Notes: generated from the sequence alone by a model not told the origin. A stretch of 27,680 bases of DNA from an uncultured Collinsella sp. (GCA_900540895.1 UQHV01000023.1:1-27680); one strand, 5' to 3'. Counted from the stretch's first letter, positions 7,966-16,742 are shown. A program made the numbers and translations.

Positions 7966-9471
7966 ATGGAGCGTGCAAGCGGCGTCCTCATGCCCGTCTC
8001 ATCTCTGCCCGGACCATACGGAATCGGCGGCTTTGGCTGGAATGCCTACGACTTCGTCGATTTTCTCGCCTCGTGCAAACAACATTACTGGCAGATTCTG
8101 CCCCTTACGACGACCAGCTATGGCGATTCGCCCTATCAGTCGTTCTCGGCCCGCGCAGGCAACCCCAACTTTATCGACTTTGCCGAGCTTATCGAGTCAG
8201 GGTATCTGGAGCAGCGCGATATCGATGGCGTGTATCTGGGATCCGACCCCAGCAATGTCGACTACGGTGCTATCTTTGGCGGCCGCCGTCAGATTCTCGA
8301 CCGCGCCGCCGAGCGCTTTGCTGCCGACAAGCCGGCCGATTTCGATGACTTTATCCAGGCCAACGAGGACTGGCTCATCCCCTACTGTGAGTTCATGACC
8401 GTCAAAGAGGAGTGCGGTCTCAAGGCGTTTTGGGAGTGGCCCGCGGAGCTCCGTACCCGCGGCGAGGCTTCCGCCAAGGTCTGCGCCGACCATCCGGCGC
8501 GTATGCTCTACCACCAGATGACGCAGTACTTCTTCGATCGCCAGTGGAGCCGCCTCAAGGCCTATGCCAACGAGCGCGACATTCTCATCATCGGCGACCT
8601 GCCCATCTATGTCTCGCGTGACTCCGTCGAGATGTGGGCGACGCCTGAGCTCTTTAAGATCGACGCCGCCGGCGATCCGGTGAGCGTCGCCGGCACGCCG
8701 CCCGACCAGTTCTCGGCCACCGGCCAGTACTGGGGCAACCCCATCTACGACTGGGACGCCATGGAGTCCGACGGCTTCTCCTGGTGGGAGGGCCGCATTC
8801 GCGCCGCCCTCGACATGTACGACGTCATCCGCCTGGATCACTTCCGCGGCTTCGAGGCCTATTGGGAGGTGCCGTTCTCCTCGCCCGATTCGTCCTACGG
8901 TTCGTGGACGCAGGGTCCCGGCCTCAAGTTCTTCAAGACGCTCGAGGAAAAGCTCGGCACGCTGCCCATCATCGCCGAGGACCTGGGCTTCCTCACCCCC
9001 GGCGTCATCGACATGCGCGACAACTCGGGCTTCCCCGGCATGAAGATCCTGCAGTTTGCCTTTGAGGGCACCAACTCGTACTACCTGCCGCATAACTACA
9101 TCGCCAACACCGTCGCCTATGTGGGCACCCACGACAACGAGACGGCGCGCGGTTGGTTTGAGGGAACGGCTACCCCGCGTCAGCGCGAGCAGGCAGCCCT
9201 GTACACCCATCAGCAGGCCGGCGAACCCATGACAGATGCACTCAATCGCACCATCGCCGCCAGCGTGAGCGACACGTGCATCTACACCATGCAGGATTTG
9301 CTCAACTTGGGCAACGAGGCGCGCATCAACACCCCTGCCACGCTGGGCGGCAACTGGACCTGGCGTATGCTCGACGGCGCCATCACCCGCGAGCTCGAGC
9401 ACAAGCTCACCGACTGGACCGAGACCTACTTCCGTATCCCGTCGGAAGCCGAAATCGAGCTTCCTCAATAG
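7966..9471 (+). CDS. malQ: 4-alpha-glucanotransferase (amylomaltase, GH77)
   Basis: MalQ transfers 4-alpha-glucan segments between maltodextrins, releasing glucose and lengthening chains so that phosphorylase can act on them. The 501-residue size matches the short amylomaltase type. The three GH77 catalytic carboxylates are visible: nucleophile D291 in RLDHFRGF, acid/base E338 in IIAEDLG, and D390 in GTHDNET. The DLPIYVSRDS and DQFSATGQYWGNPIY blocks are also typical. I favour ATG 7966 with GGTGAG seven bases upstream. In-frame TTG 7951 and GTG 7954 lie too close to the preceding AGAAGG. It is followed by a terminator and then by the phosphorylase gene, its direct partner in glucan breakdown. 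Confidence 0.96.
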   Translation: MERASGVLMPVSSLPGPYGIGGFGWNAYDFVDFLASCKQHYWQILPLTTTSYGDSPYQSFSARAGNPNFIDFAELIESGYLEQRDIDGVYLGSDPSNVDYGAIFGGRRQILDRAAERFAADKPADFDDFIQANEDWLIPYCEFMTVKEECGLKAFWEWPAELRTRGEASAKVCADHPARMLYHQMTQYFFDRQWSRLKAYANERDILIIGDLPIYVSRDSVEMWATPELFKIDAAGDPVSVAGTPPDQFSATGQYWGNPIYDWDAMESDGFSWWEGRIRAALDMYDVIRLDHFRGFEAYWEVPFSSPDSSYGSWTQGPGLKFFKTLEEKLGTLPIIAEDLGFLTPGVIDMRDNSGFPGMKILQFAFEGTNSYYLPHNYIANTVAYVGTHDNETARGWFEGTATPRQREQAALYTHQQAGEPMTDALNRTIAASVSDTCIYTMQDLLNLGNEARINTPATLGGNWTWRMLDGAITRELEHKLTDWTETYFRIPSEAEIELPQ

Positions 9472-9519
9472 GAGCTACCGCGCCCGACCCCTCCCCACCG
9501 TGCGGACGCGCTTGCTTTT

Positions 9520-9561
9520 CCCGCGCGAGGCCACCCCAATCCCCTCGCGCGGGATTCTTTT
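9520..9561 (+). terminator. Terminator between malQ and glgP
   Basis: CCCGCGCGAGG (9520-9530) and CCTCGCGCGGG (9543-9553) form a perfect 11-bp GC-rich stem followed by ATTCTTTT. It separates two functionally linked genes only 129 bp apart. The phosphorylase gene must therefore depend on readthrough or on a promoter in the roughly 40 bases that follow. Confidence 0.85.
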
Positions 9562-9600
9562 GAATTTCTGACATGTAGTCAACTCACCACAGGAGGAAAC

Positions 9601-11868
9601 ATGCCCCGCATCAATCTTGCGGATCTTGCCGAGCAGTCCTTTGGAACTTCGCTCGAGCAACTCGATGACCGCCGCATTTACAAACTGCTGGTCAAGCTCG
9701 TGCAGGAGCGCTCTGCCGCTTGCCCGCTTAACAACGGCAAGAAAAAGCTCTATTACATTTCCGCCGAATTTCTGATCGGCAAGCTGCTCGTCAACAACAT
9801 GATCGACCTCGGCATCTACGACGAGGTTAAGGACCAGCTCACCGCCGCAGGCCACAACCTCAACAAGATCGAGGAGTTCGAGGTCGAGCCGTCGCTCGGC
9901 AACGGCGGCCTGGGCCGCCTGGCCGCGTGCTTCCTGGATTCCATCGCCACGCTGGGCTTGACCGGCGATGGCGTGGGCCTCAACTATCACTACGGTCTGT
10001 TCCGTCAGCGCTTTGTCGACAACCAGCAAAAGGCCGTCCCCGACGAGTGGCTCGGTGAGCAGAACATCCTAGTCGACGATGACCGCTCCTACACCGTCGA
10101 ATTCGGCGATTTTGCCGTTACCTCCAAGCTCGTCAACATCGATGTGCCCGGTTACGGCCAGCCCACCAAGAACCGCCTGCGCCTTTTCGACCTGGCGAGC
10201 GTCGACGACGGCCTGGTCCCCGGCAGTTCCATCGACTTCGACAAGACCGAGATCGCCAAGAACCTCACCTTGTTCCTCTACCCCGACGATTCCGACGAGC
10301 AGGGCCGCCTACTTCGCATCTATCAGGAGTACTTCATGGTGAGCAACGCCGCCCAGCTCCTGATCGACGAGGCCATCGAGCGCGGCAGCAACCTACATGA
10401 TCTGGCCGACTACGCCGTGGTCCAAATTAACGACACGCACCCCACCATGGTCATCCCCGAGCTCATTCGCTTGCTCACCACCGAGCATGGCATCGAGTTT
10501 GACGAGGCTGTGACCATCGTACGCTCCATGGTCGCCTACACTAACCACACGATTCTTGCCGAGGCGCTCGAGAAGTGGCCGCTCGCCAGCCTGCAGAAGG
10601 TCTCCCCTGCCATCGCCGACATTATCGTCAAGCTCGATGAGATCGCGAAGGCCGAGCACGATGACCCGCGCGTCGCCATCATCGACGAATACGACACCGT
10701 CCACATGGCCCACATGGACATCCACTTTGGCTTCTCCATCAACGGCGTAGCCGCCCTCCACACCAAGATCCTGGAGGACACCGAGCTTCATCCGTTCTAC
10801 GAGATCTATCCCGAGAAGTTCTCCAACAAGACCAACGGCATCACCTTCCGCCGCTGGATCCATGGGGCCAACCCCGCGCTCGCCAGCCTGCTCGACGATG
10901 TGATCGGCACCGACTGGCGCAGCACCGGCGATCTGAGCAAACTCGCCAAGTTCGCCGACGACAAGGATGTTCTTGAGCGCCTGGCCGCCACCAAGACCGA
11001 GGCCAAGGCCATCATGCGCCAGTTCATGGCGCTCGAGCAAGGCGTGACTATCCCGTCCAACGCCATCATCGATGTTCAGGTCAAGCGTATCCACGAGTAC
11101 AAGCGCCAGCAGATGCTCGCACTCTACATCATCTGGAAGTACCTCGATATCAAGAACGGCAACAGACCTAAGCACCCCGTCACCATCATCTTTGGCGGCA
11201 AGGCGGCGCCTGCCTACACTATCGCGCAGGACATCATCCATCTGATCCTGACGCTGTCGCAGTGGATTGCAAACGACCCCGACGTGGCTCCCTACCTGCA
11301 GGTTGTCATGATCGAGAACTACAACGTCACTGCCGCCGAGCGCGTGATCCCCGCCGCTGACATCTCCGAGCAGATCAGCCTGGCCTCCAAGGAGGCGAGC
11401 GGCACCTCCAACATGAAGTTCATGCTCAACGGCGCCCTAACCCTGTGCACGCTCGACGGTGCCAACGTGGAGATTGCCGAGCTCGTGGGCGACGAGAACA
11501 TCTATACCTTTGGTGCCTCGTCCAAACAGGTCGAGCAGCTCTACGCCGACGGCACCTACAACGCCGGTGCGCTCTACCGCAAGCCCGGAATTAAACTGCT
11601 GGTGGACTTCATCACCAACCCGGCCTTTATGGCAACCGGCAACGCCGAGCGCCTGCAGCGCCTGCACGACGACATTAAAGGCAAGGACTGGTTTATGGCC
11701 CTGCTCGACATTGAGGAGTACATCCAGACCAAGGAGCGCGTGCTGGCCGACTACGAGGACCAGGACGCTTGGATGCGCAAGGCGCTCATCAATATCGCCA
11801 ACGCCGGCACCTTCTCGTCTGACCGCACGATCTCCCAGTACAACGACGAGATTTGGCACCTGAGCTAA
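9601..11868 (+). CDS. glgP: Glycogen/maltodextrin phosphorylase (GT35)
   Basis: This is a pyridoxal-phosphate enzyme that phosphorolyses alpha-1,4-glucans from the non-reducing end to glucose-1-phosphate. The 755-residue protein is somewhat shorter than the 797-815 residues usual for bacterial MalP/GlgP. Family landmarks are YYISAEFLIGKLL near residue 50, EPSLGNGGLGRLAACFLDS near 98, QINDTHP, the GITFRRW segment, and KRIHEYKRQ. EASGTSNMKF contains the PLP-binding lysine K606. A strong AGGAGG site precedes the ATG. With MalQ upstream and a sugar importer opposite, its substrate is probably imported maltodextrin or stored glycogen. The sequence does not separate the glgP and malP roles. Confidence 0.94.
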   Translation: MPRINLADLAEQSFGTSLEQLDDRRIYKLLVKLVQERSAACPLNNGKKKLYYISAEFLIGKLLVNNMIDLGIYDEVKDQLTAAGHNLNKIEEFEVEPSLGNGGLGRLAACFLDSIATLGLTGDGVGLNYHYGLFRQRFVDNQQKAVPDEWLGEQNILVDDDRSYTVEFGDFAVTSKLVNIDVPGYGQPTKNRLRLFDLASVDDGLVPGSSIDFDKTEIAKNLTLFLYPDDSDEQGRLLRIYQEYFMVSNAAQLLIDEAIERGSNLHDLADYAVVQINDTHPTMVIPELIRLLTTEHGIEFDEAVTIVRSMVAYTNHTILAEALEKWPLASLQKVSPAIADIIVKLDEIAKAEHDDPRVAIIDEYDTVHMAHMDIHFGFSINGVAALHTKILEDTELHPFYEIYPEKFSNKTNGITFRRWIHGANPALASLLDDVIGTDWRSTGDLSKLAKFADDKDVLERLAATKTEAKAIMRQFMALEQGVTIPSNAIIDVQVKRIHEYKRQQMLALYIIWKYLDIKNGNRPKHPVTIIFGGKAAPAYTIAQDIIHLILTLSQWIANDPDVAPYLQVVMIENYNVTAAERVIPAADISEQISLASKEASGTSNMKFMLNGALTLCTLDGANVEIAELVGDENIYTFGASSKQVEQLYADGTYNAGALYRKPGIKLLVDFITNPAFMATGNAERLQRLHDDIKGKDWFMALLDIEEYIQTKERVLADYEDQDAWMRKALINIANAGTFSSDRTISQYNDEIWHLS

Positions 11869-11894
11869 TTTCGTTTCCTTTACCCATCCTCTTG

Positions 11895-11928
11895 AAAGCG
11901 GAGTCGTGGCAACGCGGCTCCGCTTTTT
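11895..11928 (+). terminator. glgP intrinsic terminator
   Basis: AAAGCGGAG (11895-11903) pairs with CTCCGCTTT (11918-11926), followed by further T residues. It lies about 27 bases after the glgP stop. Confidence 0.88.
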
Positions 11929-11968
11929 GTGCCCGCACGCTACCCTGTGACCCGACTCGACCAAACAA

Positions 11969-12023
11969 TCTCGATCTGTAACAACTACTCAATCAAAACG
12001 GCCCCACCCGTTACAGATCGAGA
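11969..12023. repeat. Perfect 14-bp inverted repeat with 27-base loop
   Basis: TCTCGATCTGTAAC (11969-11982) and GTTACAGATCGAGA (12010-12023) are exact reverse complements. It lies in the 295-bp gap between convergent glgP and the ABC operon, after the glgP terminator and before the terminator of the ABC operon. It has no T-run and is redundant as a terminator. It could be a dispersed element or a protein-binding site. Confidence 0.6.
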
Positions 12024-12058
12024 CAAACGACCGGCCAGACAACCCCAACACAAAGAAA

Positions 12059-12093
12059 GGCTCCCCTCTCGCCCAGTGGACGGGAGGGGAGCC
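12059..12093 (-). terminator. Terminator of the sugar ABC operon
   Basis: GGCTCCCCTC (12059-12068) pairs with GAGGGGAGCC (12084-12093). On the minus strand the stem is followed by the T-rich CCTTTCTTTG. A second hairpin, GGCCCGG/CCGGGCC (about 12145-12163), abuts the msmK stop codon. Confidence 0.8.
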
Positions 12094-12163
12094 TTATATG
12101 TGACCGCGGCAAAAGGATGGCAATACCGCAGTCGCCCAAAGGGAGGGCCCGGATGCACCGGGC

Positions 12164-13363
12164 CTAGATAAGGTTCTTGCCAGAGACCTTATCGAAGAGG
12201 TGGGTCGCGTTCTTCTCGAACTTGAACCAGATGGGGTCGCCCGCCTTGAGCGCACCCTTGGCCTCAAGGTCGACAACGGGAATGATCAGGACGAACTGGC
12301 CATCGGGAGCAGTCACGTGGACATGCTCGGTCGAACCCATGAGCTCGGTCACCTCGACGGTACCCTGGAGCGCGCCCTCCTCGTCCTTGTCGGCAAGCAG
12401 AATCTGCTCGGGGCGCACGCCAGCCGTGATCTCCTTCACGTCGCCGCCGTCCCAGTTGAGGGCAAGCTGAGCGCAGGTCTCGGGGGCGAGCGCCACGTTC
12501 ATATCCTCGGTCTTGACGGTAAAGCCGTTGCCCGAGCGCACCAGCTGGGCATCGAAGAAGTTCATCTGCGGCACGCCGATGAAGCCGGCGACGAAGATGT
12601 TCGCGGGATGGTTGAAGACCTCCTGCGGGGTGGCGATCTGCTGGACGACGCCGTCCTTCATGACCACGATACGGTCACCGAGGGTCATAGCCTCGGTCTG
12701 GTCGTGAGTAACATAAATGAACGTGCCCTTGATCTCGTGGCGCAGCTTAATGAGCTCGGCACGCATCTGGTTACGAAGCTTGGCGTCCAGGTTGGACAGC
12801 GGCTCGTCCATCAGGAAGACCTTGGGGTCACGCACGATGGCGCGGCCGATAGCGACACGCTGGCGCTGGCCGCCGGAGAGCGCCTTGGGCTTACGGTCGA
12901 GGTACTCGGTAATGCCCAGAATCTCGGCAGCAGAACGAACCTTGCGGTCGATCTCGTCCTTGGGAACCTTCTTGAGCTCGAGCGTAAACGCCATGTTCTC
13001 GTACACCGTCATATTGGGGTACAGAGCATAGCTCTGGAACACCATGGCAATGTCGCGGTCCTTGGGCGCCACGTCGTTGACGCGCTTGCCGTCGATGAGC
13101 ACGTCGCCCGAAGTGATGTCCTCCAGGCCAGCGACCATGCGCATCGTCGTGGACTTGCCGCAGCCAGACGGGCCAACGAGAACGACAAACTCCTGGTCAT
13201 GCACGGTGAGATTAAAGTCCTCCACCGCGAGCACGCCGTCCTCGGTAACCTTGAGGTTGTGCTTCTTCTCCTCGGTCTTCTTCTTTTTGCCAAAGAAGCC
13301 CTTCTTTTTGGACTCGTTGTTGGGATACACCTTCTGAACATGTTTGAGAACGATCTCGGCCAT
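12164..13363 (-). CDS. msmK: Sugar ABC transporter ATPase (MsmK/MalK type)
   Basis: This is the cytoplasmic ATPase that energises carbohydrate ABC importers. The 399-residue product shows Walker A GPSGCGKSTT (G64-T73), the Q-loop VFQSYALYP (Q110), signature LSGGQRQR (162-169), Walker B VFLMDEP (182-188) and the switch histidine in YVTHDQTEAM (H220). A C-terminal TOBE/MalK-like regulatory region follows, with GVRPEQI. An oddity is a lysine-rich insertion at residues 16-38 (SKKKGFFGKKKKTEEKK) between the first strand and the nucleotide-binding core. It is last in the operon after the two permeases, separated from the upstream permease by a GC-rich hairpin. It may also serve other importers, as MsmK does in streptococci; that is an inference. 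Confidence 0.94.
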   Translation of the reverse strand: MAEIVLKHVQKVYPNNESKKKGFFGKKKKTEEKKHNLKVTEDGVLAVEDFNLTVHDQEFVVLVGPSGCGKSTTMRMVAGLEDITSGDVLIDGKRVNDVAPKDRDIAMVFQSYALYPNMTVYENMAFTLELKKVPKDEIDRKVRSAAEILGITEYLDRKPKALSGGQRQRVAIGRAIVRDPKVFLMDEPLSNLDAKLRNQMRAELIKLRHEIKGTFIYVTHDQTEAMTLGDRIVVMKDGVVQQIATPQEVFNHPANIFVAGFIGVPQMNFFDAQLVRSGNGFTVKTEDMNVALAPETCAQLALNWDGGDVKEITAGVRPEQILLADKDEEGALQGTVEVTELMGSTEHVHVTAPDGQFVLIIPVVDLEAKGALKAGDPIWFKFEKNATHLFDKVSGKNLI

Positions 13364-13380
13364 GTCTTTACCTTTCGATA

Positions 13381-13407
13381 TGCGGCGCCGCGCTGAGGGG
13401 CGCCGCA
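13381..13407 (-). other. Intercistronic hairpin, permease/ATPase
   Basis: TGCGGCGCC (13381-13389) and GGCGCCGCA (13399-13407) form a perfect 9-bp stem in the 68-bp gap between the second permease and the ATPase. No T-run follows on the minus strand, so an mRNA stability or processing element is more likely than a terminator. Confidence 0.6.
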
Positions 13408-13431
13408 GAAACTTGCAAAACAGTTACGGCA

Positions 13432-14271
13432 TCAGCCCTTGACGGCACCTGCCACCACGCCGTCGATGATGTACTTCTGACAGAGGATGTACATGATAAC
13501 GATGGGGATAACGACCATCATGATGCAGGCCATCATGGGGCCGAGCTCGACGTGGCCGTAGCCGCCGCGGAAGTACTGGATCAAGATAGGAATGGTCTTG
13601 TACTTGGTGGAGTCGAGCGTAAGGTAGGGCAGCAGATAGTCGTTCCAGACCCACATGGTCTCGAGGATGCCGACCGAAAGATAGGTGGGCTTCATGATGG
13701 GAAGGACGATCTTAAAGAACACCTGGACCGGGTTGCAGCCATCAATCATGGCCGCCTCCTCGATCTCGAGCGGGATGTTCTTTACAAAACCGGCGAACAT
13801 AAAGACTGCCAGGCCCGCGCCAAAGCCGAGGTAGATAAAGCAGATGTTGAACGGCGTGTTGAAGCCGATGCGGTCCGCCAAATTGGACAGCGTGAACATG
13901 AGCATCTGGAAGGGCACGACCATCGAGAACACGAACAGGTAATAGAAGAAGTTCGAGATCTTGTTGTTGACACGAACCACGTACCAAGCGCACATGGAGC
14001 AGCACACCAAGATCAGCACGACCGACGTGACCGTGATGATGAGCGAGTACATAAATGCCGAGGCAAAGCCCTGCTCGTTAAGGGCGTGCATGTAGTTTGC
14101 GAGGCCGTTGAACGTCTCGGGCGTGAGCAGATCGAATGCCGTGGTGGTGCTGATTGCAGTCGCTTTCTTAAAGGAATTGAGCGCAATCATGAACACGGGG
14201 TAGATCCATGCGAGCGACAGAATCGTAAAGAAGATCGAGAGCGCGCGGTTGATAGCCTTATCGCGTTTCAT
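13432..14271 (-). CDS. Carbohydrate ABC transporter permease (MalG/MsmG type)
   Basis: This is an inner-membrane permease subunit of a CUT1-type sugar importer, 279 residues with about six hydrophobic segments. The EAA loop that contacts the ATPase is visible as EEAAMIDGCNPVQVFFKIVLP. The N-terminal segment is a typical MalG-type start, ending in FMIALNSFKK. Its ATG overlaps the stop codon of the preceding permease by one base (TAATG), so the two permeases are probably translationally coupled at 1:1. The transported sugar cannot be read directly; the neighbours suggest an alpha-glucoside or maltodextrin. Confidence 0.93.
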   Translation of the reverse strand: MKRDKAINRALSIFFTILSLAWIYPVFMIALNSFKKATAISTTTAFDLLTPETFNGLANYMHALNEQGFASAFMYSLIITVTSVVLILVCCSMCAWYVVRVNNKISNFFYYLFVFSMVVPFQMLMFTLSNLADRIGFNTPFNICFIYLGFGAGLAVFMFAGFVKNIPLEIEEAAMIDGCNPVQVFFKIVLPIMKPTYLSVGILETMWVWNDYLLPYLTLDSTKYKTIPILIQYFRGGYGHVELGPMMACIMMVVIPIVIMYILCQKYIIDGVVAGAVKG

Positions 14272-15125
14272 TACTGCTGCACCTCCTTGGACCTCGTGGC
14301 CTTAAGCTGGATCATAGAAATAGCGACAACCAGGATGCAGAAGATAACTGCCTTGGCCTGACCGATGCCCTGCCATGCGATGCCAGCACGCGAATAGAAC
14401 GTGTTGTAGATGTTCAGGGCGAGCATCTCGGTGGAGTGCGCCGGGGCGCCACCGGTAAGGGCGAGGTTCTGGTCGAACAGCTTAAAGCCGTTGGTGATGG
14501 ACAGGAACAGGCAGATGGTGATGGTCGGCATCAGGTTGGGGATCTTAACCTTCCAAAACGTCTGCCATGCCGTAGCGCCATCGACCTTGGCGGCCTCGAT
14601 GTAGTCAGACGGGATGGACTGCAGACCGGCGATGTAGATGATCATCATGTAGCCGACCTGCTGCCACAGGGTCAGGATGATAAGGCCCCAGAAGCCAGCG
14701 GCGGAGTTGAGGGCGATGAGCTGGGCGCCCACGTTGGAGAGCAGGCAGTTGATCAGAATCTGCCAAATGTAGCCCAGCACGATGCCGCCGATCAGGTTAG
14801 GCATAAAGAAGATCGTACGGAAGATGTTGGTGCCCTTGAGCGCCTTGCGGGTGAGCGCCTGCGCGATGGCCAGCGCGATCACGTTGATAAGCACCGTCGA
14901 CAGGAAGGCAAACGCCACGGTAAAGAAGAACGACGTGGAGAACTGCGGGTCGGTCAGTGCGCGCACGTAGTTCTCGATACCGACAAAGTGCGCGTTATTG
15001 ATGGTAATAAACTGGCAGAACGAGAGATAGAAACCCTGGATAAAGGGAATCACGAACCCGATCATAAACGCCAGGCACGTGGGCAGCATAAAGAGCGGCC
15101 ACCAGCGTTTGAGTGCTTTGCCCAT
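14271..15125 (-). CDS. Carbohydrate ABC transporter permease (MalF/MsmF type)
   Basis: This is the first permease subunit of the same importer, 284 residues. An N-terminal transmembrane helix (WWPLFMLPTCLAFMIGFVIP) is followed by five more hydrophobic segments. The EAA motif is present as EAAKVDGATAWQTFWKVKIP. The ATG at 15125 has an AAAGGA ribosome site. It lies 87 bp downstream of the binding-protein gene, with a strong hairpin in the gap, and is coupled by TAATG to the next permease. Confidence 0.93.
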   Translation of the reverse strand: MGKALKRWWPLFMLPTCLAFMIGFVIPFIQGFYLSFCQFITINNAHFVGIENYVRALTDPQFSTSFFFTVAFAFLSTVLINVIALAIAQALTRKALKGTNIFRTIFFMPNLIGGIVLGYIWQILINCLLSNVGAQLIALNSAAGFWGLIILTLWQQVGYMMIIYIAGLQSIPSDYIEAAKVDGATAWQTFWKVKIPNLMPTITICLFLSITNGFKLFDQNLALTGGAPAHSTEMLALNIYNTFYSRAGIAWQGIGQAKAVIFCILVVAISMIQLKATRSKEVQQ

Positions 15126-15146
15126 AGAAGGGTCCTTTCAATATGC

Positions 15147-15180
15147 AGGGGGCGGGCAAACCTACGTCTGCCCGCCCCCT
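15147..15180 (-). other. Intercistronic hairpin, binding protein/permease
   Basis: AGGGGGCGGGCA (15147-15158) pairs perfectly with TGCCCGCCCCCT (15169-15180). There is no T-run on the minus strand. A 12-bp GC stem directly after the binding-protein gene is the usual arrangement for protecting its mRNA and giving it a higher level than the permeases. Confidence 0.7.
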
Positions 15181-15212
15181 GTCGCTAATCAGATAGCTTG
15201 GGCAGCAACTGC

Positions 15213-16529
15213 TTACTCGGAAGCAGCCTTCTCGGTCTTCCAGCCATCGACGAAGGCGTTCTTGACGCCGTCCCACTTGGTGTTGTCGGCAGCATAAGCG
15301 ATGAGAGCCTGCTTGAGGTTCTTCTTCCACTCCTCAGAGGGGATGTAAACGAAGTCCCAAGCAACGGTCTTCTTGCCGTCCTTGGCCATAGCAACGGCCT
15401 GCTGCGAGAAGACGTTGGTGGTCTCCTTAGCGCTCTTGAACGGGGCGGTCAGACCCATCTTGTCAGCGATGATGCTGGTGGCGGTGTCAGAAGTGACGCA
15501 CCAATACATGAAGTCCTCGGTGGCCTTCTGGGCATCCTCGGAAGCCTGGGAGCTGACGCACCAGTAGTTCTCGCCGCCGGAGCACAGGCCCTGGTTCTCC
15601 TCGCCGTCGACGCCGATGTAGATCGGCAGCATGCCGAGCTGGTCGTCGGTCATACCGGCCTTGGTGAGGTCGGCGTAGGCCCAAGAGCCGTTCTGGTAGA
15701 AGACGGCCTTGCCGGTTGCGAACTCGTTGGTGGCGTCGTCACCGGTCTTGGAGGCGAGCTGCGAAGGATCGCAGGTGGAGTCGGTGATATACAGGTCGAA
15801 GATCTGCTTAAAGTTGTCGAGATACTCGCCCTTGATCTCGTCGTCCTCCTGATTGTGCTCCTTCTCGAACTCGTAGTAGAGCGGGAGGTTGGCGAGGTGC
15901 GTGGTGTAGCGCCAGCTGGAGGAGTCATCCATACCGGCGGAAGTGAAGGCACCGTCAACGCCCAGCTCGTCCTTGCGGGCCTGGATGTCATCGGCGCAAG
16001 CCTTCAGCTTGTCGAAGGAGTTGATGTCCTCGGCCTTGTAGCCGGCCTTCTCGAGGAGCTCCTTGTTGTAGATGATGCCGTAGCTCTCCTGAACCCAGTC
16101 GATACCCAGATCCTTGCCGTCGGACTGCAGCGCCAGGGAGTCGTCGATGAGCTCGCCGCGGAGCTTGGTGTCGGAAAGATCGGCGCAGTAGTCCTTCCAG
16201 TTCTTAAGGCCGGTGGGGCCGTTGACCTGGAACAGCGTCGGAGCGGAGCTCTTGGACATCTCGGACTTGAGCTTCTCCTCGTAGGTGTTGGAGGCGGCGG
16301 TCACGATCTTGACCTCGACGCCCTTCTCCTTCTTGTACGCCTTGGCGATCTCCTTCCACTCCTTGTCGACCTCGGGCTTGAACTGGAGGAAGTAAACCTC
16401 GGCAGCGTCACCAGAAGCAGAGGAGCCAGAGCCGGCAGAACCACCGCAGCCCACGAGGCCCAGACCAAGAACCGCAGCCGCGGAACCAGCAAAGCCCAGG
16501 AACTGCCTTCTGCTCATTTCGTTCTTCAT
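15213..16529 (-). CDS. Sugar-binding lipoprotein of ABC importer
   Basis: This is an extracellular solute-binding protein (family 1, MsmE/MalE-like) of 438 residues that delivers sugar to the permeases. The leader MKNEMSRRQFLGFAGS carries a twin-arginine-like SRRQFLG motif, then a hydrophobic stretch and the lipobox LVGC with acylated C28. A Gly/Ser tether follows. The mature part has the family fold, including AKAYKKEKGVEVKIV near the N-terminus, FATGKAVFYQNGSWAYADL, and C-terminal Trp-rich segments. I chose ATG 16529 with AAGGGTGG seven bases upstream. An in-frame ATG 18 bases earlier has no suitable site. It is first in the operon, behind operators matching those of the adjacent GntR regulator. 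The substrate is probably an oligosaccharide, but this is inferred from context. Confidence 0.93.
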   Translation of the reverse strand: MKNEMSRRQFLGFAGSAAAVLGLGLVGCGGSAGSGSSASGDAAEVYFLQFKPEVDKEWKEIAKAYKKEKGVEVKIVTAASNTYEEKLKSEMSKSSAPTLFQVNGPTGLKNWKDYCADLSDTKLRGELIDDSLALQSDGKDLGIDWVQESYGIIYNKELLEKAGYKAEDINSFDKLKACADDIQARKDELGVDGAFTSAGMDDSSSWRYTTHLANLPLYYEFEKEHNQEDDEIKGEYLDNFKQIFDLYITDSTCDPSQLASKTGDDATNEFATGKAVFYQNGSWAYADLTKAGMTDDQLGMLPIYIGVDGEENQGLCSGGENYWCVSSQASEDAQKATEDFMYWCVTSDTATSIIADKMGLTAPFKSAKETTNVFSQQAVAMAKDGKKTVAWDFVYIPSEEWKKNLKQALIAYAADNTKWDGVKNAFVDGWKTEKAASE

Positions 16530-16613
16530 TACAATCCACCCTTTCACACCGTGGCGGCACCCTTTGCCGCCGCCTTCGGAGATTGGCTCGGGGACTTTGC
16601 CCCTTTTGCTGAC

Positions 16614-16724
16614 TTGTACAATACGCTATTTGGCTAGTTGTTTGAACAAGTATTACTAGAGCGGTAGAAAAACTTCGGTGAACGGTAATTTCAACTTGAT
16701 ACTTGACAAGTTTTGTATAAACAA
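16614..16724 (-). promoter_or_regulatory. Operator cluster in front of the ABC operon
   Basis: Several palindromes lie in the gap between gntR and the binding-protein gene. They are TTGTACAA (16614-16621), TTGTTTGAACAA (16638-16649), ACTTGACAAGT (16701-16711) and TTGTATAAACAA (16713-16724). The 12-base sites fit TTGTnTAnACAA, the type bound by HutC/TreR-like GntR regulators. On the minus strand TTCAAA (16641-16646) and TATTGT (16618-16623) are 17 bp apart and could be the -35 and -10. Operators would then overlap both boxes. Confidence 0.6.
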
Positions 16725-16742
16725 TTATTTGTTATCGAATGC

